From: Streptomyces rishiriensis
Lineage (GTDB): Bacteria; Actinomycetota; Actinomycetes; Streptomycetales; Streptomycetaceae
DNA: 64,000 nucleotides
Assembly (NCBI RefSeq): GCF_030815485.1
Contig: NZ_JAUSWV010000002.1
Coordinates: forward strand, 1,922,001 to 1,986,000
Direction of reading: 5' to 3'
This document shows, piece by piece, positions 43,026-52,297 of the stretch. Position 1 is the first letter of the stretch, and every line of letters begins with the position of its first letter. A model generated the notes under the pieces. That model searched no databases. It saw nothing but the letters and a program-made list of their open reading frames with translations, and was not told where the DNA came from. A program made the translations under genes and the position numbers.

Positions 43026-44828
43026 GTGGCCGGGCGCATCGAAGACTACGCACTCATCGGAGACATGCAGACCGCCGCACTGGTCTGCCGGGACGGCACA
43101 GTCGACTGGCTGTGCCTGCCCCGCTTCGACTCGCACGCGATCTTCGCAGGTCTGCTCGGCACCGAGGAACACGGGTTCTGGCGCCTCGGGCCCGCGCATG
43201 CCTCCGACGCGGCGCCACCGCGCGCGGCCCGGCGCACCTACCGGGGCGACTCGCTCATCCTGGAGTCCGAGTGGGACACCCCGCGCGGCACGGTCCGGGT
43301 GACCGATTTCATGCCTCCCCGGGACGGCGCGCCCCAGCTGATCCGCATCGTCGAGGGCGTCTCGGGCCGCGTGCCGATGCGTTCCGCGCTGCGGATGCGG
43401 TTCTCCTACGGCCGGGTCGTGCCGTGGGTGCACAAGCACGAGGGCCGCACGGTGGCCGTCGCGGGCCCGGACTCCGTCTGGTTCGACACCGAGTGCGAGA
43501 CCTACGGAAAATCACTGACCACGTACGCCGACTTCACGGTCGCGCCGGGTGACCGGATCGCGTTCACGATCTCGTGGGAGCCCTCGCACAAACAGCCACC
43601 CCCGCTGCCCGAGCCCGAGCAGTCGCTCCAGGCGACCGAGGACTTCTGGCGCGAGTGGGTCGAGCACTGCACGTACCACGGCCCCTACCGGGAGGCCGTG
43701 ATCCGCTCGCTGATCACGCTCAAGGCGCTGACCTACGGCCCGACCGGCGGCATCGTGGCCGCGCCCACCACCTCCCTGCCCGAGGACATCGGCGGCGTCC
43801 GCAACTGGGACTACCGCTACACCTGGCTGCGCGACGCGGCCATCACGCTGTCCTCGCTGCTGCGCACCGGCTACCGCGAGGAGGCCCGCGCCTGGCGCGA
43901 GTGGCTGCTGCGGGCCGTCGCGGGCGACCCCGAGAACCTGCAGATCATGTACGGCATCGCGGGCGAGCGCGAGCTGGGCGAGGCCGAGCTGGACTGGCTG
44001 CCCGGCTACGAGAACTCCGGCCCGGTCCGGGTCGGCAACGGCGCCGCGCACCAGCTCCAGCTGGACGTCTACGGCGAGGTCACCGAGGCCCTGCACCTGG
44101 GCCACATGACGGGCCTGGCCCGCAACGACTACGCCTCGCTGCTCCAGCTCAAGCTCATCCGCTACCTGGAGCAGCACTGGGACGAGCCGGACGAGGGCAT
44201 CTGGGAGGTGCGCGGTCCGCGCCGGCACTTCGTGCACTCCAAGGTCATGGCCTGGGTCGCCGTCGACCGCACGATCAAGCTGATCGAGTCGGGCGACGCC
44301 GACGGCCCGCTGGAGAAGTGGCGCGAGCTGCGCGACGACATCCACCGGGACGTGTGCGAGAAGGGTTACGACAAGGAACGCAACACCTTCACGCAGTCGT
44401 ACGGCTCCAAGGAGCTGGACGCGTCCCTGCTGCTCATCCCGCAGATGGGCTTCCTGCCCCCGGACGACAAGCGCGTGATCGGCACCATCGAGGCGATCCA
44501 GCGCGAGCTGTCCACCCCGGACGGCTTCATCCTGCGCTACCCCACCTCGGGCGGCGACGAGGGCGTCGACGGCCTGCCCGGTGACGAAGGCGCCTTCCTG
44601 GCCTGCTCGTTCTGGATGGCGGACGACCTCGCGATGATCGGCCGGGTGGACGAGGCCCGCAAGCTGTTCGAGAAGCTGCTCTCCCTGCGCAACGACCTCG
44701 GTCTGCTCGCCGAGGAGTGGGACCCCCGTCTCCAGCGCCAGGTCGGCAACTTCCCGCAGGCCTTCAGCCACGTCCCGCTGATCGACACGGCCCTGCGTCT
44801 GACGGCGTCGGGAGCCTACGGCGGCTGA
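43026..44828 (+). CDS. Glycoside hydrolase family 15 protein (glucoamylase/trehalase-like)
   Basis: The 600-residue protein is placed at GTG 43026 (MAGRIEDYALIGDMQTAALV), where GGAG lies 6 nt upstream. The N-terminal beta-sandwich domain opens with GDMQTAALVCRDGTVDWLCLPRFDS, typical of actinobacterial GH15 proteins. The C-terminal (alpha/alpha)6 barrel has LPEDIGGVRNWDYRYTWLRDAAITL (general acid region), AHQLQLDVYGEVTEAL and DGLPGDEGAFLACSFWMADDLA (catalytic base region). There is no signal peptide, so it acts in the cytoplasm. Mycobacterial relatives are trehalases; others act on maltooligosaccharides. The substrate is not decided by sequence. Confidence 0.88.
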   Translation: MAGRIEDYALIGDMQTAALVCRDGTVDWLCLPRFDSHAIFAGLLGTEEHGFWRLGPAHASDAAPPRAARRTYRGDSLILESEWDTPRGTVRVTDFMPPRDGAPQLIRIVEGVSGRVPMRSALRMRFSYGRVVPWVHKHEGRTVAVAGPDSVWFDTECETYGKSLTTYADFTVAPGDRIAFTISWEPSHKQPPPLPEPEQSLQATEDFWREWVEHCTYHGPYREAVIRSLITLKALTYGPTGGIVAAPTTSLPEDIGGVRNWDYRYTWLRDAAITLSSLLRTGYREEARAWREWLLRAVAGDPENLQIMYGIAGERELGEAELDWLPGYENSGPVRVGNGAAHQLQLDVYGEVTEALHLGHMTGLARNDYASLLQLKLIRYLEQHWDEPDEGIWEVRGPRRHFVHSKVMAWVAVDRTIKLIESGDADGPLEKWRELRDDIHRDVCEKGYDKERNTFTQSYGSKELDASLLLIPQMGFLPPDDKRVIGTIEAIQRELSTPDGFILRYPTSGGDEGVDGLPGDEGAFLACSFWMADDLAMIGRVDEARKLFEKLLSLRNDLGLLAEEWDPRLQRQVGNFPQAFSHVPLIDTALRLTASGAYGG

Positions 44829-44895
44829 ACAGGACCGGCACGGCCCGCCCGCCTAAGCTGGGAGCCCACAGCCCCTTTCCGGAAGGGGGCGCCCC

Positions 44896-46278
44896 ATGGC
44901 CTCCCCATCGAAGGCGGGCGCGGCGCTGTCCGCGCTGCGCGAGGAACTGGTCGGCGACGTGTTCGCCCCGGAGGACCCGGGTTACGACGAGACCCGGACG
45001 GTCTTCAACGCGATGATCGACCGCCGTCCGGCGGTGATCGCCCAGTGCGTGGACGAGTCCGACGTCGTACGGTCGGTGCGCTTCGCCCGTGACCTGGACC
45101 TGCACATCGCGGTACGCGGCGGCGGGCACAGCGTCGCGGGCATGGCACTGGGCGACGGGGCCCTGGTGGTGGACCTGCGTCACATGCGCGCGGTCACCGT
45201 CGACCCCGCCGCCGAGGCGGTACGGATCGCGGGCGGGGCCACGATGAGCGACCTGGACCGCGCCTGCCTGCCCCACGGGCTGGCCACGACCGGCGGACGT
45301 GCCTCCACCACCGGCGTCGGCGGCTTCGTCCTCGGCGGCGGCACCGGCTGGCTGGACCGCTCGTGCGGGCTGGCCGTGGACAACCTGCTCGGCGTCGAGC
45401 TGGTCACCGCCGAGGGCCGGCAGGTCCACGCGAGCGCCGACGAGAACCCGGAGCTGTTCTGGGCCCTGCACGGCGGCGGCGGCAACTTCGGCATCGCCAC
45501 CGCGCTCACCCTGAAGCTGCACGAGCTGCCCCAGTTCTCCATCGCGCTGCTGCTCTACCTGCCCGAGTTCGGCGCCGAGGTCACCCGCACCTACCGGGAC
45601 CTGATCACGGCCGGCCCGGACGAGGCGTCCGGCGCGGTCATCTACCTCACCGGCCCGCCCGAGGAGTTCGTCCCGCCGCACCTGGTCGGCACGCTGCTCT
45701 GCGGGGTGCTGCTGACGTACGCCGGCTCCGAGGAGGACCTGCGCAAGCTCGCCGAACCGCTGCTGGCGATGCCGCACGAGAGCGAAGTCGTCGGGGCGAT
45801 GCCGTACGCCGACGTCCAGTGCATGATCGACGATCCGCCCGGGATGCGGAACTACTGGTCGGCGGAGTACCTGACCGGCGCCCCGGACGACTTCGTGGAC
45901 GTGTTCTGCGCCCGTGGCCGGGCCGTGCCCGTGCCGACGGGCACCATGCACGCCCTGTTCCCGCAGGGCGGCGCGATCGCCGCCGGCCCGCACGAGTACC
46001 CCGTGCCGTACCGCGACGCGCCCTGGGGCGTGCATCCGTTCGGGCTGTGGGCGGACCCGGCGGACGACGAGCGGTGCGTCCAGTGGGTCCGCGACGTCCG
46101 GGCCGCCGTGCAGCCGTGGAGCACGGGCGCGGTCTACCTCAACTTCATCGGCGACGAGGGTGCCGACCGGGTCGTGGCGGGCGTCGGCGAGGCGAACGCG
46201 CGGCGGCTCGCGGACGTGAAACGGCGCTACGACCCGGACAACGTCTTCCGCTTCAACCACAACATCGAGCCGGCCTGA
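44896..46278 (+). CDS. FAD-binding (berberine-bridge-type) oxidoreductase
   Basis: The 460-residue protein starts at ATG 44896 behind GGAAGGGGG. It has a PCMH FAD domain (LDLHIAVRGGGHSVAGMALGDGALVVDLRHM) with the histidine in GGGHS that forms a covalent FAD link. Next come RASTTGVGGFVLGGGTGWLDRSCGLAVDNL and the C-terminal BBE segment RRYDPDNVFRFNHNI. The second covalent anchor (Cys of the bicovalent family) is replaced by Ser in RASTTGVGG, so FAD is probably held by His alone. It lacks a signal peptide. These enzymes oxidise sugars, alkaloids or polyketides; no cluster is adjacent to hint at the substrate. Confidence 0.88.
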   Translation: MASPSKAGAALSALREELVGDVFAPEDPGYDETRTVFNAMIDRRPAVIAQCVDESDVVRSVRFARDLDLHIAVRGGGHSVAGMALGDGALVVDLRHMRAVTVDPAAEAVRIAGGATMSDLDRACLPHGLATTGGRASTTGVGGFVLGGGTGWLDRSCGLAVDNLLGVELVTAEGRQVHASADENPELFWALHGGGGNFGIATALTLKLHELPQFSIALLLYLPEFGAEVTRTYRDLITAGPDEASGAVIYLTGPPEEFVPPHLVGTLLCGVLLTYAGSEEDLRKLAEPLLAMPHESEVVGAMPYADVQCMIDDPPGMRNYWSAEYLTGAPDDFVDVFCARGRAVPVPTGTMHALFPQGGAIAAGPHEYPVPYRDAPWGVHPFGLWADPADDERCVQWVRDVRAAVQPWSTGAVYLNFIGDEGADRVVAGVGEANARRLADVKRRYDPDNVFRFNHNIEPA

Positions 46279-46284
46279 GCGCCG

Positions 46285-46473
46285 TCAGCCCTGTCCGAGC
46301 GCCGCCGGCGCCGTCCGCGTCCGCTCACCCGCCGGATCGGCCGCCGTCGCCGGGACGAGCGCGATCTCGTCGAGCCCCGCCTCGGCACAGGCGTCGATCC
46401 GGGCACGCACGGTTTCGAGGCCGCCGACCGGACCGACGGTGGCCGCGGCTGCCGCCGCCTCCCATACCGGACG
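46285..46473 (-). pseudogene. C-terminal remnant of an LLM-class flavin oxidoreductase
   Basis: The minus-strand frame from an in-frame TGA near 46474 to the stop at 46285 encodes RIDACAEAGLDEIALVPATA and then GERTRTAPAAL. This is the typical end of an F420- or flavin-dependent LLM enzyme (usual form AEAGLDEIALVPATAGDPGGERTLTAL). About 60 of some 300 residues remain, with no start or ribosome site. The upstream part is cut by the promoter of the PucR-type gene. It is thus a decayed gene end squeezed between two intact plus-strand genes. Confidence 0.7.
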
Positions 46474-46500
46474 GAGCTGTCACCGGAAGGTCCGCGCAGG

Positions 46501-46506
46501 TAGCGT
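46501..46506 (+). promoter_or_regulatory. -10 box implying leaderless transcription of the PucR-family gene
   Basis: TAGCGT ends 7 nt before the ATG at 46514, and no ribosome site is present. Confidence 0.45.
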
Positions 46507-46513
46507 CCGCTGC

Positions 46514-48157
46514 ATGGACAGCCGCACGGACCCCCGATTCGACAGCCAGAGCGCCGGCATCACCGTGCGGCGCGCGCTGGAGCTGCCCGGCCTGCGCAGC
46601 GGCCTCCCCGAGATCCTCGCGGGCGCCGAGCGGCTGGGCCGCACGGTGCGCTGGGTGCACGCGGGCGAGGTCCCGAACATCGCCTCGCTGCTCAAGGGCG
46701 GCGAGCTGCTGCTGACCACGGGCTACGGCCTCGGCACCCGTCCGGCGGAGCAGCGGGCGTTCGTGCGCACCCTGGCCGAGCGGGGCATCGCGGCCCTGGT
46801 GATCGAGCTGGGCCCGCGCTTCACCCGGCTGCCGGCGGCCCTGGTCGAGACGGCGCGCGCGACCGGGCTCCCCCTGGTCCAACTGCACCGCGAGGTGCCG
46901 TTCGTGGCGGTCACGGAGGAGATCCACACCGAGATCGTCAACGGACACTACGCACTGCTCCAGCAGGCCGAGGAAGTACACCGGCGCTGCACGCAAGCCC
47001 TGCTCGGCGGGGGCGGGATACCGCAGGTCCTGGGCATCCTGGCGGACTTCAGCGGCAACCCGGTCTTCCTGGAGACGACCGAGGGTCAGCTCCTGTACGC
47101 CGCCGGAGCCGGCCCCGAGGGCGCCGATCCGCTCCAGGTGTGGGAGGGCCTGCGCGGGCCGCACAAGGACGCGCCGCCGCCCGCCGGTTCGGTGCTGGTG
47201 GACGTGCCCGGGGGCGGGCCGGGGGCGGGTTCGGTGCGCGCCCGGCTCGTACTGCTGCCCGTGCGCGCCCCCCTCGCACCGGTGCACCGGATCGCCGCCG
47301 AACGGGCGGCCGGGATCCTGGCCGTGGTGCTGATGCAGGCCCGTCAGGAGGAGGAGCTCGCGGCACGCGGCCGGGGCGACTTCCTCACCGACCTCGCCGA
47401 GGGCCGGATCGCCGCCGAGGACGCCCCGGCGCAGGCGCGCGTCCTCGGTTTCAAGCCCGGCGGCAGTCCTCTGCTCCCGGTCGTGATGCGGCTCGGCGAC
47501 GGCCTCTCCCCCGGCGGGGGCTGGGCGGTGCTGGCGCGCGCGGTCGCCGAGGAACTGGCGTCGGTGGGCGTGCCCGTGCTGCTGGGGGTGCGGCCGGTGG
47601 AGGGCCGGGTGCCGCTGCTGCTGGGCCTGCGGTCGGAGTCGGAGCGGTCCGCGGTCGCGGACCGGGTGGCGGCGGCGCTGCGGGCCGGCGTGGAGCGGGC
47701 CGGGATGCAGCGGCCGGGGGCCCAGCCGCCGGTGGTGGTGGTCGGGGTGGCGGGCGGCTGGGCGGCCGCCTCGGCGGGTCTGCGGCACGCGGCGGAGACG
47801 GCGACCGCCGCGCAGGGCCTGCCGGACCGCCCCTGGTACGACGCACGCCGTCTGGACATCGACCTCCTGCTGTGGCGGCTGCGCGACCATCCCGACCTGG
47901 CGGCCTTCGTGGACCGTGCGATCGGCCCGGTCCGCGACCACGACCACCGCTCCAAGCCGCCCCTGCTGCCCACTCTGGAGACCTACCTGGCGCACGCCGG
48001 CCGCAAGGCGGAAACGGCCCGCGAGCTGCATCTGAACCGCCAGACGCTGTACAACCGCCTCGCCCGCATCGGCGAGTTGCTCGGCACCGACCTCGACGAC
48101 CCGCAGACGGTCCTGGCGTTGAGCCTGGCGCTGCGCGCACGGCGGCACGTGGCGTAG
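46514..48157 (+). CDS. PucR-family transcriptional regulator
   Basis: The 547-residue protein starts at ATG 46514 (MDSRTDPRFDSQSAG). Residues about 15-135 form the PucR N-terminal domain (ITVRRALELPGLRSGLPEILAG, VRWVHAGEVPNIASLLKGGELLLTTGYGL). The middle has a GGDEF-like degenerate region. The C-terminus has the PucR helix-turn-helix: LLPTLETYLAHAGRKAETARELHLNRQTLYNRLARIGELLG. PucR proteins activate purine or amine catabolism genes. The neighbours are a flavin oxidase (upstream) and a glycosyltransferase gene (convergent); the oxidase gene is the more likely functional link, but this is weak. Confidence 0.88.
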   Translation: MDSRTDPRFDSQSAGITVRRALELPGLRSGLPEILAGAERLGRTVRWVHAGEVPNIASLLKGGELLLTTGYGLGTRPAEQRAFVRTLAERGIAALVIELGPRFTRLPAALVETARATGLPLVQLHREVPFVAVTEEIHTEIVNGHYALLQQAEEVHRRCTQALLGGGGIPQVLGILADFSGNPVFLETTEGQLLYAAGAGPEGADPLQVWEGLRGPHKDAPPPAGSVLVDVPGGGPGAGSVRARLVLLPVRAPLAPVHRIAAERAAGILAVVLMQARQEEELAARGRGDFLTDLAEGRIAAEDAPAQARVLGFKPGGSPLLPVVMRLGDGLSPGGGWAVLARAVAEELASVGVPVLLGVRPVEGRVPLLLGLRSESERSAVADRVAAALRAGVERAGMQRPGAQPPVVVVGVAGGWAAASAGLRHAAETATAAQGLPDRPWYDARRLDIDLLLWRLRDHPDLAAFVDRAIGPVRDHDHRSKPPLLPTLETYLAHAGRKAETARELHLNRQTLYNRLARIGELLGTDLDDPQTVLALSLALRARRHVA

Positions 48158-48171
48158 GGCTTGGGCCGGGC

Positions 48172-49299
48172 TCAGATCATCGGCCGGAGCCGCGTCAGCT
48201 CGTCGTAGACGCTGAGGACCTGGGCGACGGTCTCGTCCTCGCTGGGCCAGTCGGCCGCCTGCCGCGTGCCCAGATCCCGCAGGAGGGCGGCCCGTTCGGG
48301 ATCGTCGAGCAGCCGTACGACAGCGGCGGCGAAGGCCTCCGGGTCGTGCGGCGGCACCAGTTCGGCCGCGTCGCCCACGAGTTCGCGGACACCCCCGGTC
48401 AGCGCGGCGACGAGCGGTACGCGCGCGTGCAGGGCCTGCTGCGCCAGGACCGACCGGGACTCCCCGCCGCCGGGCAGCAGCGCGAGGTCGGCGGCGGCGA
48501 GCAGTTCGCCCACGTCGTCGCGTCCACCGAGCAGCCGGACCGGCAGCTCCTCGTCCTCGATGCGGCGCTGGAGCTCGGCCCGCCGCGGCCCCTCCCCCGC
48601 CACCACGACCAGCGGCACCGGGTCCAGACCGCGCCAGGCCCGCGCGGCGTCCAGCAGCAGGTCGTGACCGCGGCGGCCGTCCAGGGGACCGGCGGTCATG
48701 AACAGCGGGCGCCCCATGGCGCCGAGCTCGGCCCGCAGCTTCGAGGGCGGCGGCTCGCACTCCTCGTTCTCCCCGGTCCGGCTCCGCCGGGGCAGCGCCA
48801 CGGCGGCGAGCCGCGCGTCGCGCGCGCCCGTCCTGCGGGCCCGGTCGACGAGGTCGGAGGTGGTGCCGAGGACCACGGTGGCGGTCCGCGCGACCCGGCG
48901 TTCCAGCAGCCGCAGCAGATGGGCGCGGGCTCCCTCGGCGTGGGCGCGGTCGTGCCAGGTGACGATGAGCGGGGTGCGTCGGCCGCTGAGCGCGAGGACG
49001 GCCCGGAACGAGGCGTGCAGTCCGTGCGCGTGGACGAGGTCGGCGTCCGTGCAGGCCGCCCTGAGCGTCGCCACGGACCCCGGATCGCTGCTGCGCGGCA
49101 CGTGCACGTGTTCGGCGCCCACGCCGGTGAAGTCGTAGGTGTCATCCGCCTCGCCGGGGGCGCACACCGTCACCCGCACGCCCCGCGCGACGAGCCCCGC
49201 GGCCAGGGAACGCACGTGCGCGCTGCTGCCGGCGTTGCCGCCGCCCAGCACCTGCACGGTGCGCAGCGACGAGTGGCCGTGCGGTGAGTGGCTGCTCAC
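48172..49299 (-). CDS. GT4-family glycosyltransferase
   Basis: The 375-residue protein starts at GTG 49299 (MSSHSPHGHSSLRTVQVLGGGNAGSSAHV), 10 nt from AGGAG. The frame upstream of that has Arg/Pro-rich nonsense. It has the GT-B fold: N-terminal GGGNAGSSAHVRSLAAGLVARGVRVTVCAPG, ADLVHAHGLHASFRAV in the middle, then LFMTAGPLDGRRGHDLLLDAARA and PGGGESRSVLAQQALHARVPLVAALTGGVRELV. That last block corresponds to the nucleotide-sugar-binding E-x7-E region; the first Glu (E in GGGES) is present. It probably transfers a sugar to a lipid or secondary metabolite in the cytoplasm. It lies 210 nt from the next upstream gene, an MraY-like membrane protein, in the same direction. Confidence 0.87.
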   Translation of the reverse strand: MSSHSPHGHSSLRTVQVLGGGNAGSSAHVRSLAAGLVARGVRVTVCAPGEADDTYDFTGVGAEHVHVPRSSDPGSVATLRAACTDADLVHAHGLHASFRAVLALSGRRTPLIVTWHDRAHAEGARAHLLRLLERRVARTATVVLGTTSDLVDRARRTGARDARLAAVALPRRSRTGENEECEPPPSKLRAELGAMGRPLFMTAGPLDGRRGHDLLLDAARAWRGLDPVPLVVVAGEGPRRAELQRRIEDEELPVRLLGGRDDVGELLAAADLALLPGGGESRSVLAQQALHARVPLVAALTGGVRELVGDAAELVPPHDPEAFAAAVVRLLDDPERAALLRDLGTRQAADWPSEDETVAQVLSVYDELTRLRPMI

Positions 49300-49509
49300 G
49301 TGGCCGGGGCTCCTGGTTCGGCGTCGGACGGTCACGAAGAAACGTACAGAAGGACCGGGCGGAGGGGTGGACCGCTGGCGTTCCTCCACGTACTACGCCC
49401 CAAGGATGCCAGCACGTACGGGTGTTCCGTGCCGTCGACCGCCCTGACATCCGGCCACAAGGTCCCCCGCATCACCCACACGAGTGAGAGAAGTCGGGGT
49501 TCCGTTCGA

Positions 49510-50271
49510 TTACCCGAGGGTCGATCTCGCCGCCTCGCTCACCTGCTCCCCGAACACCGCCGCGGCCACCACGGCGCCGGCGTGCGCGATCAGGCCCGCA
49601 CGGCCGTTGCCGGCCACCACCGCCGCCCCGATCAGCGCGCCGAGCGCGTGCGCCCCGCTGTCGCCGAGCATCTCCCGCCCGCCCAGATCGTCGGGCAGAA
49701 CGGCCGCGGCGGCTCCGACCGCCACGGCGGACAGCTCGGCCGCCTCCCCCGCGCGCAGCAACCCCGGCGCGCCCAGGGCGAGCACGACACCGGCGGCCCG
49801 GCCGGGCCGCACGTCCACGAGGTTGACGAAGTGCGCGGCCCCGGCGATCACGATCCCCGCCAGCACCTTGTCCAGGGGCCGTTCCTTCAGCAGCGCCCCC
49901 GCCACCAGCCCGGCCGCCGAGACGCCGAACAGTTTCACGGCCCCGCTCGTCACCTCGCCCTCCCGCAACGCTCCCAGGTGGGCCCGGAATCCCCGCCGCG
50001 GGTCATCGGCACCCACGACATCGTCGTACGCCCCGCAGGCGCCGGCCGCGGCCACGGCGAGCGCGGCGGCCGGCGCCGTCCGCCCTGCCGCGAGCGCGCC
50101 GGCCAGGGCGGCGGCGGGCCCGGAGTACAGCCCGACCGTCCGACCCGCGTGGTTCTCTCGCTCCCAGCGCGCCCGCCCGCCGGGGGCCGCGGCGCGCAGA
50201 GCCGCCGCCGTCCCCCAGGTCAGCCCGGCCGCCGCCGCGAACGCCGGGCCCCGTCCCCTCAGTGTGAACAT
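49510..50271 (-). CDS. Short MraY/WecA-like (polyprenyl-phosphate sugar-1-P transferase superfamily) membrane protein
   Basis: The 253-residue membrane protein starts at ATG 50271 behind GGGGGAGG. It has about seven hydrophobic segments rather than the ten to eleven of MraY/WecA. Superfamily motifs are recognisable: ACGAYDDVVGADDPRRGFRAHLGAL (the DD-containing loop with the following RxxHL), HFVNLVDVRPGRAAG (the NxxDG-like loop, here NLVDVRPG) and MLGDSGAHALGALIG (the GDxGS loop). The DGxxG box is altered to DVRPG. It therefore keeps key aspartates but is short and divergent, so it may be a specialised transferase or an inactive relative. The glycosyltransferase gene just downstream suggests a shared glycan job. 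Confidence 0.7.
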   Translation of the reverse strand: MFTLRGRGPAFAAAAGLTWGTAAALRAAAPGGRARWERENHAGRTVGLYSGPAAALAGALAAGRTAPAAALAVAAAGACGAYDDVVGADDPRRGFRAHLGALREGEVTSGAVKLFGVSAAGLVAGALLKERPLDKVLAGIVIAGAAHFVNLVDVRPGRAAGVVLALGAPGLLRAGEAAELSAVAVGAAAAVLPDDLGGREMLGDSGAHALGALIGAAVVAGNGRAGLIAHAGAVVAAAVFGEQVSEAARSTLG

Positions 50272-50421
50272 GCCCTCCCCCTGGGGAACCCCCGGCGCCA
50301 CCCGACGCGCGGTCCGGGCGGACCGACGCGGCAAACCGACGGGGCGGGCCCTGCGAGACACCTCCCACCGCCCGCCCCGTCCGTGTCCCGCGCGGCCGTC
50401 CCCGGCTGCCGCCGACCGTGG

Positions 50422-52153
50422 CTAGCCGTCCGCGCGGGCCGTGGCCAGCAGTTCCTCGGCGTGCGCCCGGGCCGTCTCGGAGTCCTCCTGGCCGGCCAGC
50501 ATGCGGGACAGTTCCCGGATGCGGTCCTCGCCCTCCAGGACCTTCACGCCGGACCGGGTCACCGACCCGTCGTTGGTCTTCTCGACCAGCAGCTGCCGGT
50601 CGGCGAAGGCCGCGACCTGCGGAAGGTGGGTGACCACCACGACCTGAGCGGTCTTGGCGAGCCGCGCGAGGCGCCGCCCGATCTCGACCGCCGCCTTGCC
50701 GCCCACACCCGCGTCGACCTCGTCGAAGAGATACGTCGGCACCGGATCCGTGCCCGCGAACACGACCTCGACGGCCAGCATCACGCGCGAGAGCTCACCG
50801 CCGGACGCGCCCTTGGCGATGGGCCGCGCCGGCGCGCCCGGGTGCGGGGCGAGCAGCAGTTCCACCTCGTCCGCACCGGCCGGCCCGTAGGCGACCGGAC
50901 GCCCGTCGACCTCGACGCCCTCCGCGTCCTCGGTCTGCCGGATGTCGAACGACACGCGCGCGTGCGGCATGGCGAGGGAGGCCAGCTCGGCCGTCACGGC
51001 GGCGGCGAACCGCTCGGCGGCCTCCGTGCGCGCGTCCGTCAGCGCCTGCGCCAGCCCGCCGAGTTCGGCGCGCAGGGCGTCCCGTTCGGCGGTCAGCTCG
51101 CCGATGCGCTCGTCGTCACCGTCCAGTTCGGTGAGCCGGGCGGCGCTCCGCTCGGCCCAGGCGAGCACGGAGTCGACGTCCTGCCCGTACTTGCGGGTGA
51201 GCGCGGTGAGCGCGGCCCGCCGCTCCTCGACGGCCGACAGCCGCAGCGGATCGGCGTCGAGGTCGTCGGCGTACCCCGCGAGCTCGCCCGCCACGTCGCC
51301 CAGCAGGATCCCGATCTCCCCGATCCGGTCGGCGAGCGCGGCCAGCGCCGGATCGTGCGACCTGACGGCCTCCAGGGCGCGCTGCGCGCCCGCGACGAGC
51401 GTGGTGGCCTCGATGCCCTCGGGGTCCTCCGGATTGCCGGCGAGGGCGGCGTGGGCGACCGTGGCGGCGGACGCCAGCGCCTCCGCGTGTCCGAGCCGCT
51501 CGGCCTCCTCCGCCAGCTCCACGTCCTCCCCGGCGCGCGGTTCGACGCCGGCGATCTCGTCGAGCCCGAAGCGCAGCATGTCGGCCTCCTGAGCCCGCTC
51601 ACGCGCGCGCGTGACGATCTCCTCCAGCTCGACGGCGACGGCCCGCAGCCGCCGGTAGGCCTCGGTGTACTTGGCGAGCGGCACGGTGACCGCGTCGCCC
51701 GCGTACCGGTCGAGCGCCTGCCGTTGCCGGGACAGCTTCAGGAGCCCCTGCTGGTCGGTCTGCCCGTGGACGGCGACCAGCTCGTCGGCGAGCTCGGCGA
51801 GCACGCCCATGGGCACGCTCCGCCCGCCCACGTGCGCCCGCGACCGCCCCCTCGGCGGAAACGGTACGGCTGATGAGCAACGCCCCGTCGTCGAGCTCAG
51901 CTCCCGCCTCCTCCGCCCGCACCACCACCGCGGCGTCCCGGGGCAGGGCGATCCGCCCCTCCACGACCGCCTTCTCGGCGCCGATCCGCACGAGCGCCGG
52001 ATCCGCACGCCCGCCCAGCAGCAGCCCGAGGCTCGTCACCACCATCGTCTTGCCCGCGCCCGTCTCACCCGTGACAGCGGTGAAGCCTGGCGACAGCTCG
52101 ACGACCGCGTCGTCGATGACTCCGAGCGACCGTATCCGCATCTCCTCCAACAC
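50422..52153 (-). pseudogene. recN: DNA repair ATPase RecN, split by a +1 frameshift
   Basis: The gene encodes RecN in two frames. The first part (GTG 52153) gives LEEMRIRSLGVIDDAVVEL and the Walker A GETGAGKTMVV, and continues to LLISRTVSAEG. The second part resumes with GRSRAHVGGRSVPMGVLAELADELVAVHGQTDQQGLL and runs intact through GASGGELSRVMLAVEVV (signature), TYLFDEVDAGVGG (Walker B) and VVVTHLPQVAAFADRQ. The break is at a C5 run (51847-51851 on the plus strand), which should be C4: the span is 3n+1 nt and one base less restores a 576-residue RecN, the normal size. Both halves keep GC3 bias. RecN is an SMC-like protein acting early in double-strand break repair. It is the third gene after tlyA and nadK. 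Confidence 0.9.
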
Positions 52154-52297
52154 GGACAAGACCTTACGAGGTCGGAGGAGGGAAGTGCGACGCCCCCCGG
52201 CCCCGGAAGGGGAACCCGCAGGTGAAGAATGTGTATCGACGACGCCATGTCACCCGGGTGAGTGCAGTCGCACCTGGGCGCGGGAACGTACGGACCG

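Noticed and set aside
44868..44892. CCCCTTTCC/GGAAGGGG dyad as a terminator after the GH15 gene
   Set aside because: Its right arm is the ribosome site of the next gene; it is short and without a T-run.
46325..48760. 811-codon minus-strand frame through the PucR gene
   Set aside because: It is antisense to the PucR-family gene, Arg/Gly/Ala-rich and without any motif.
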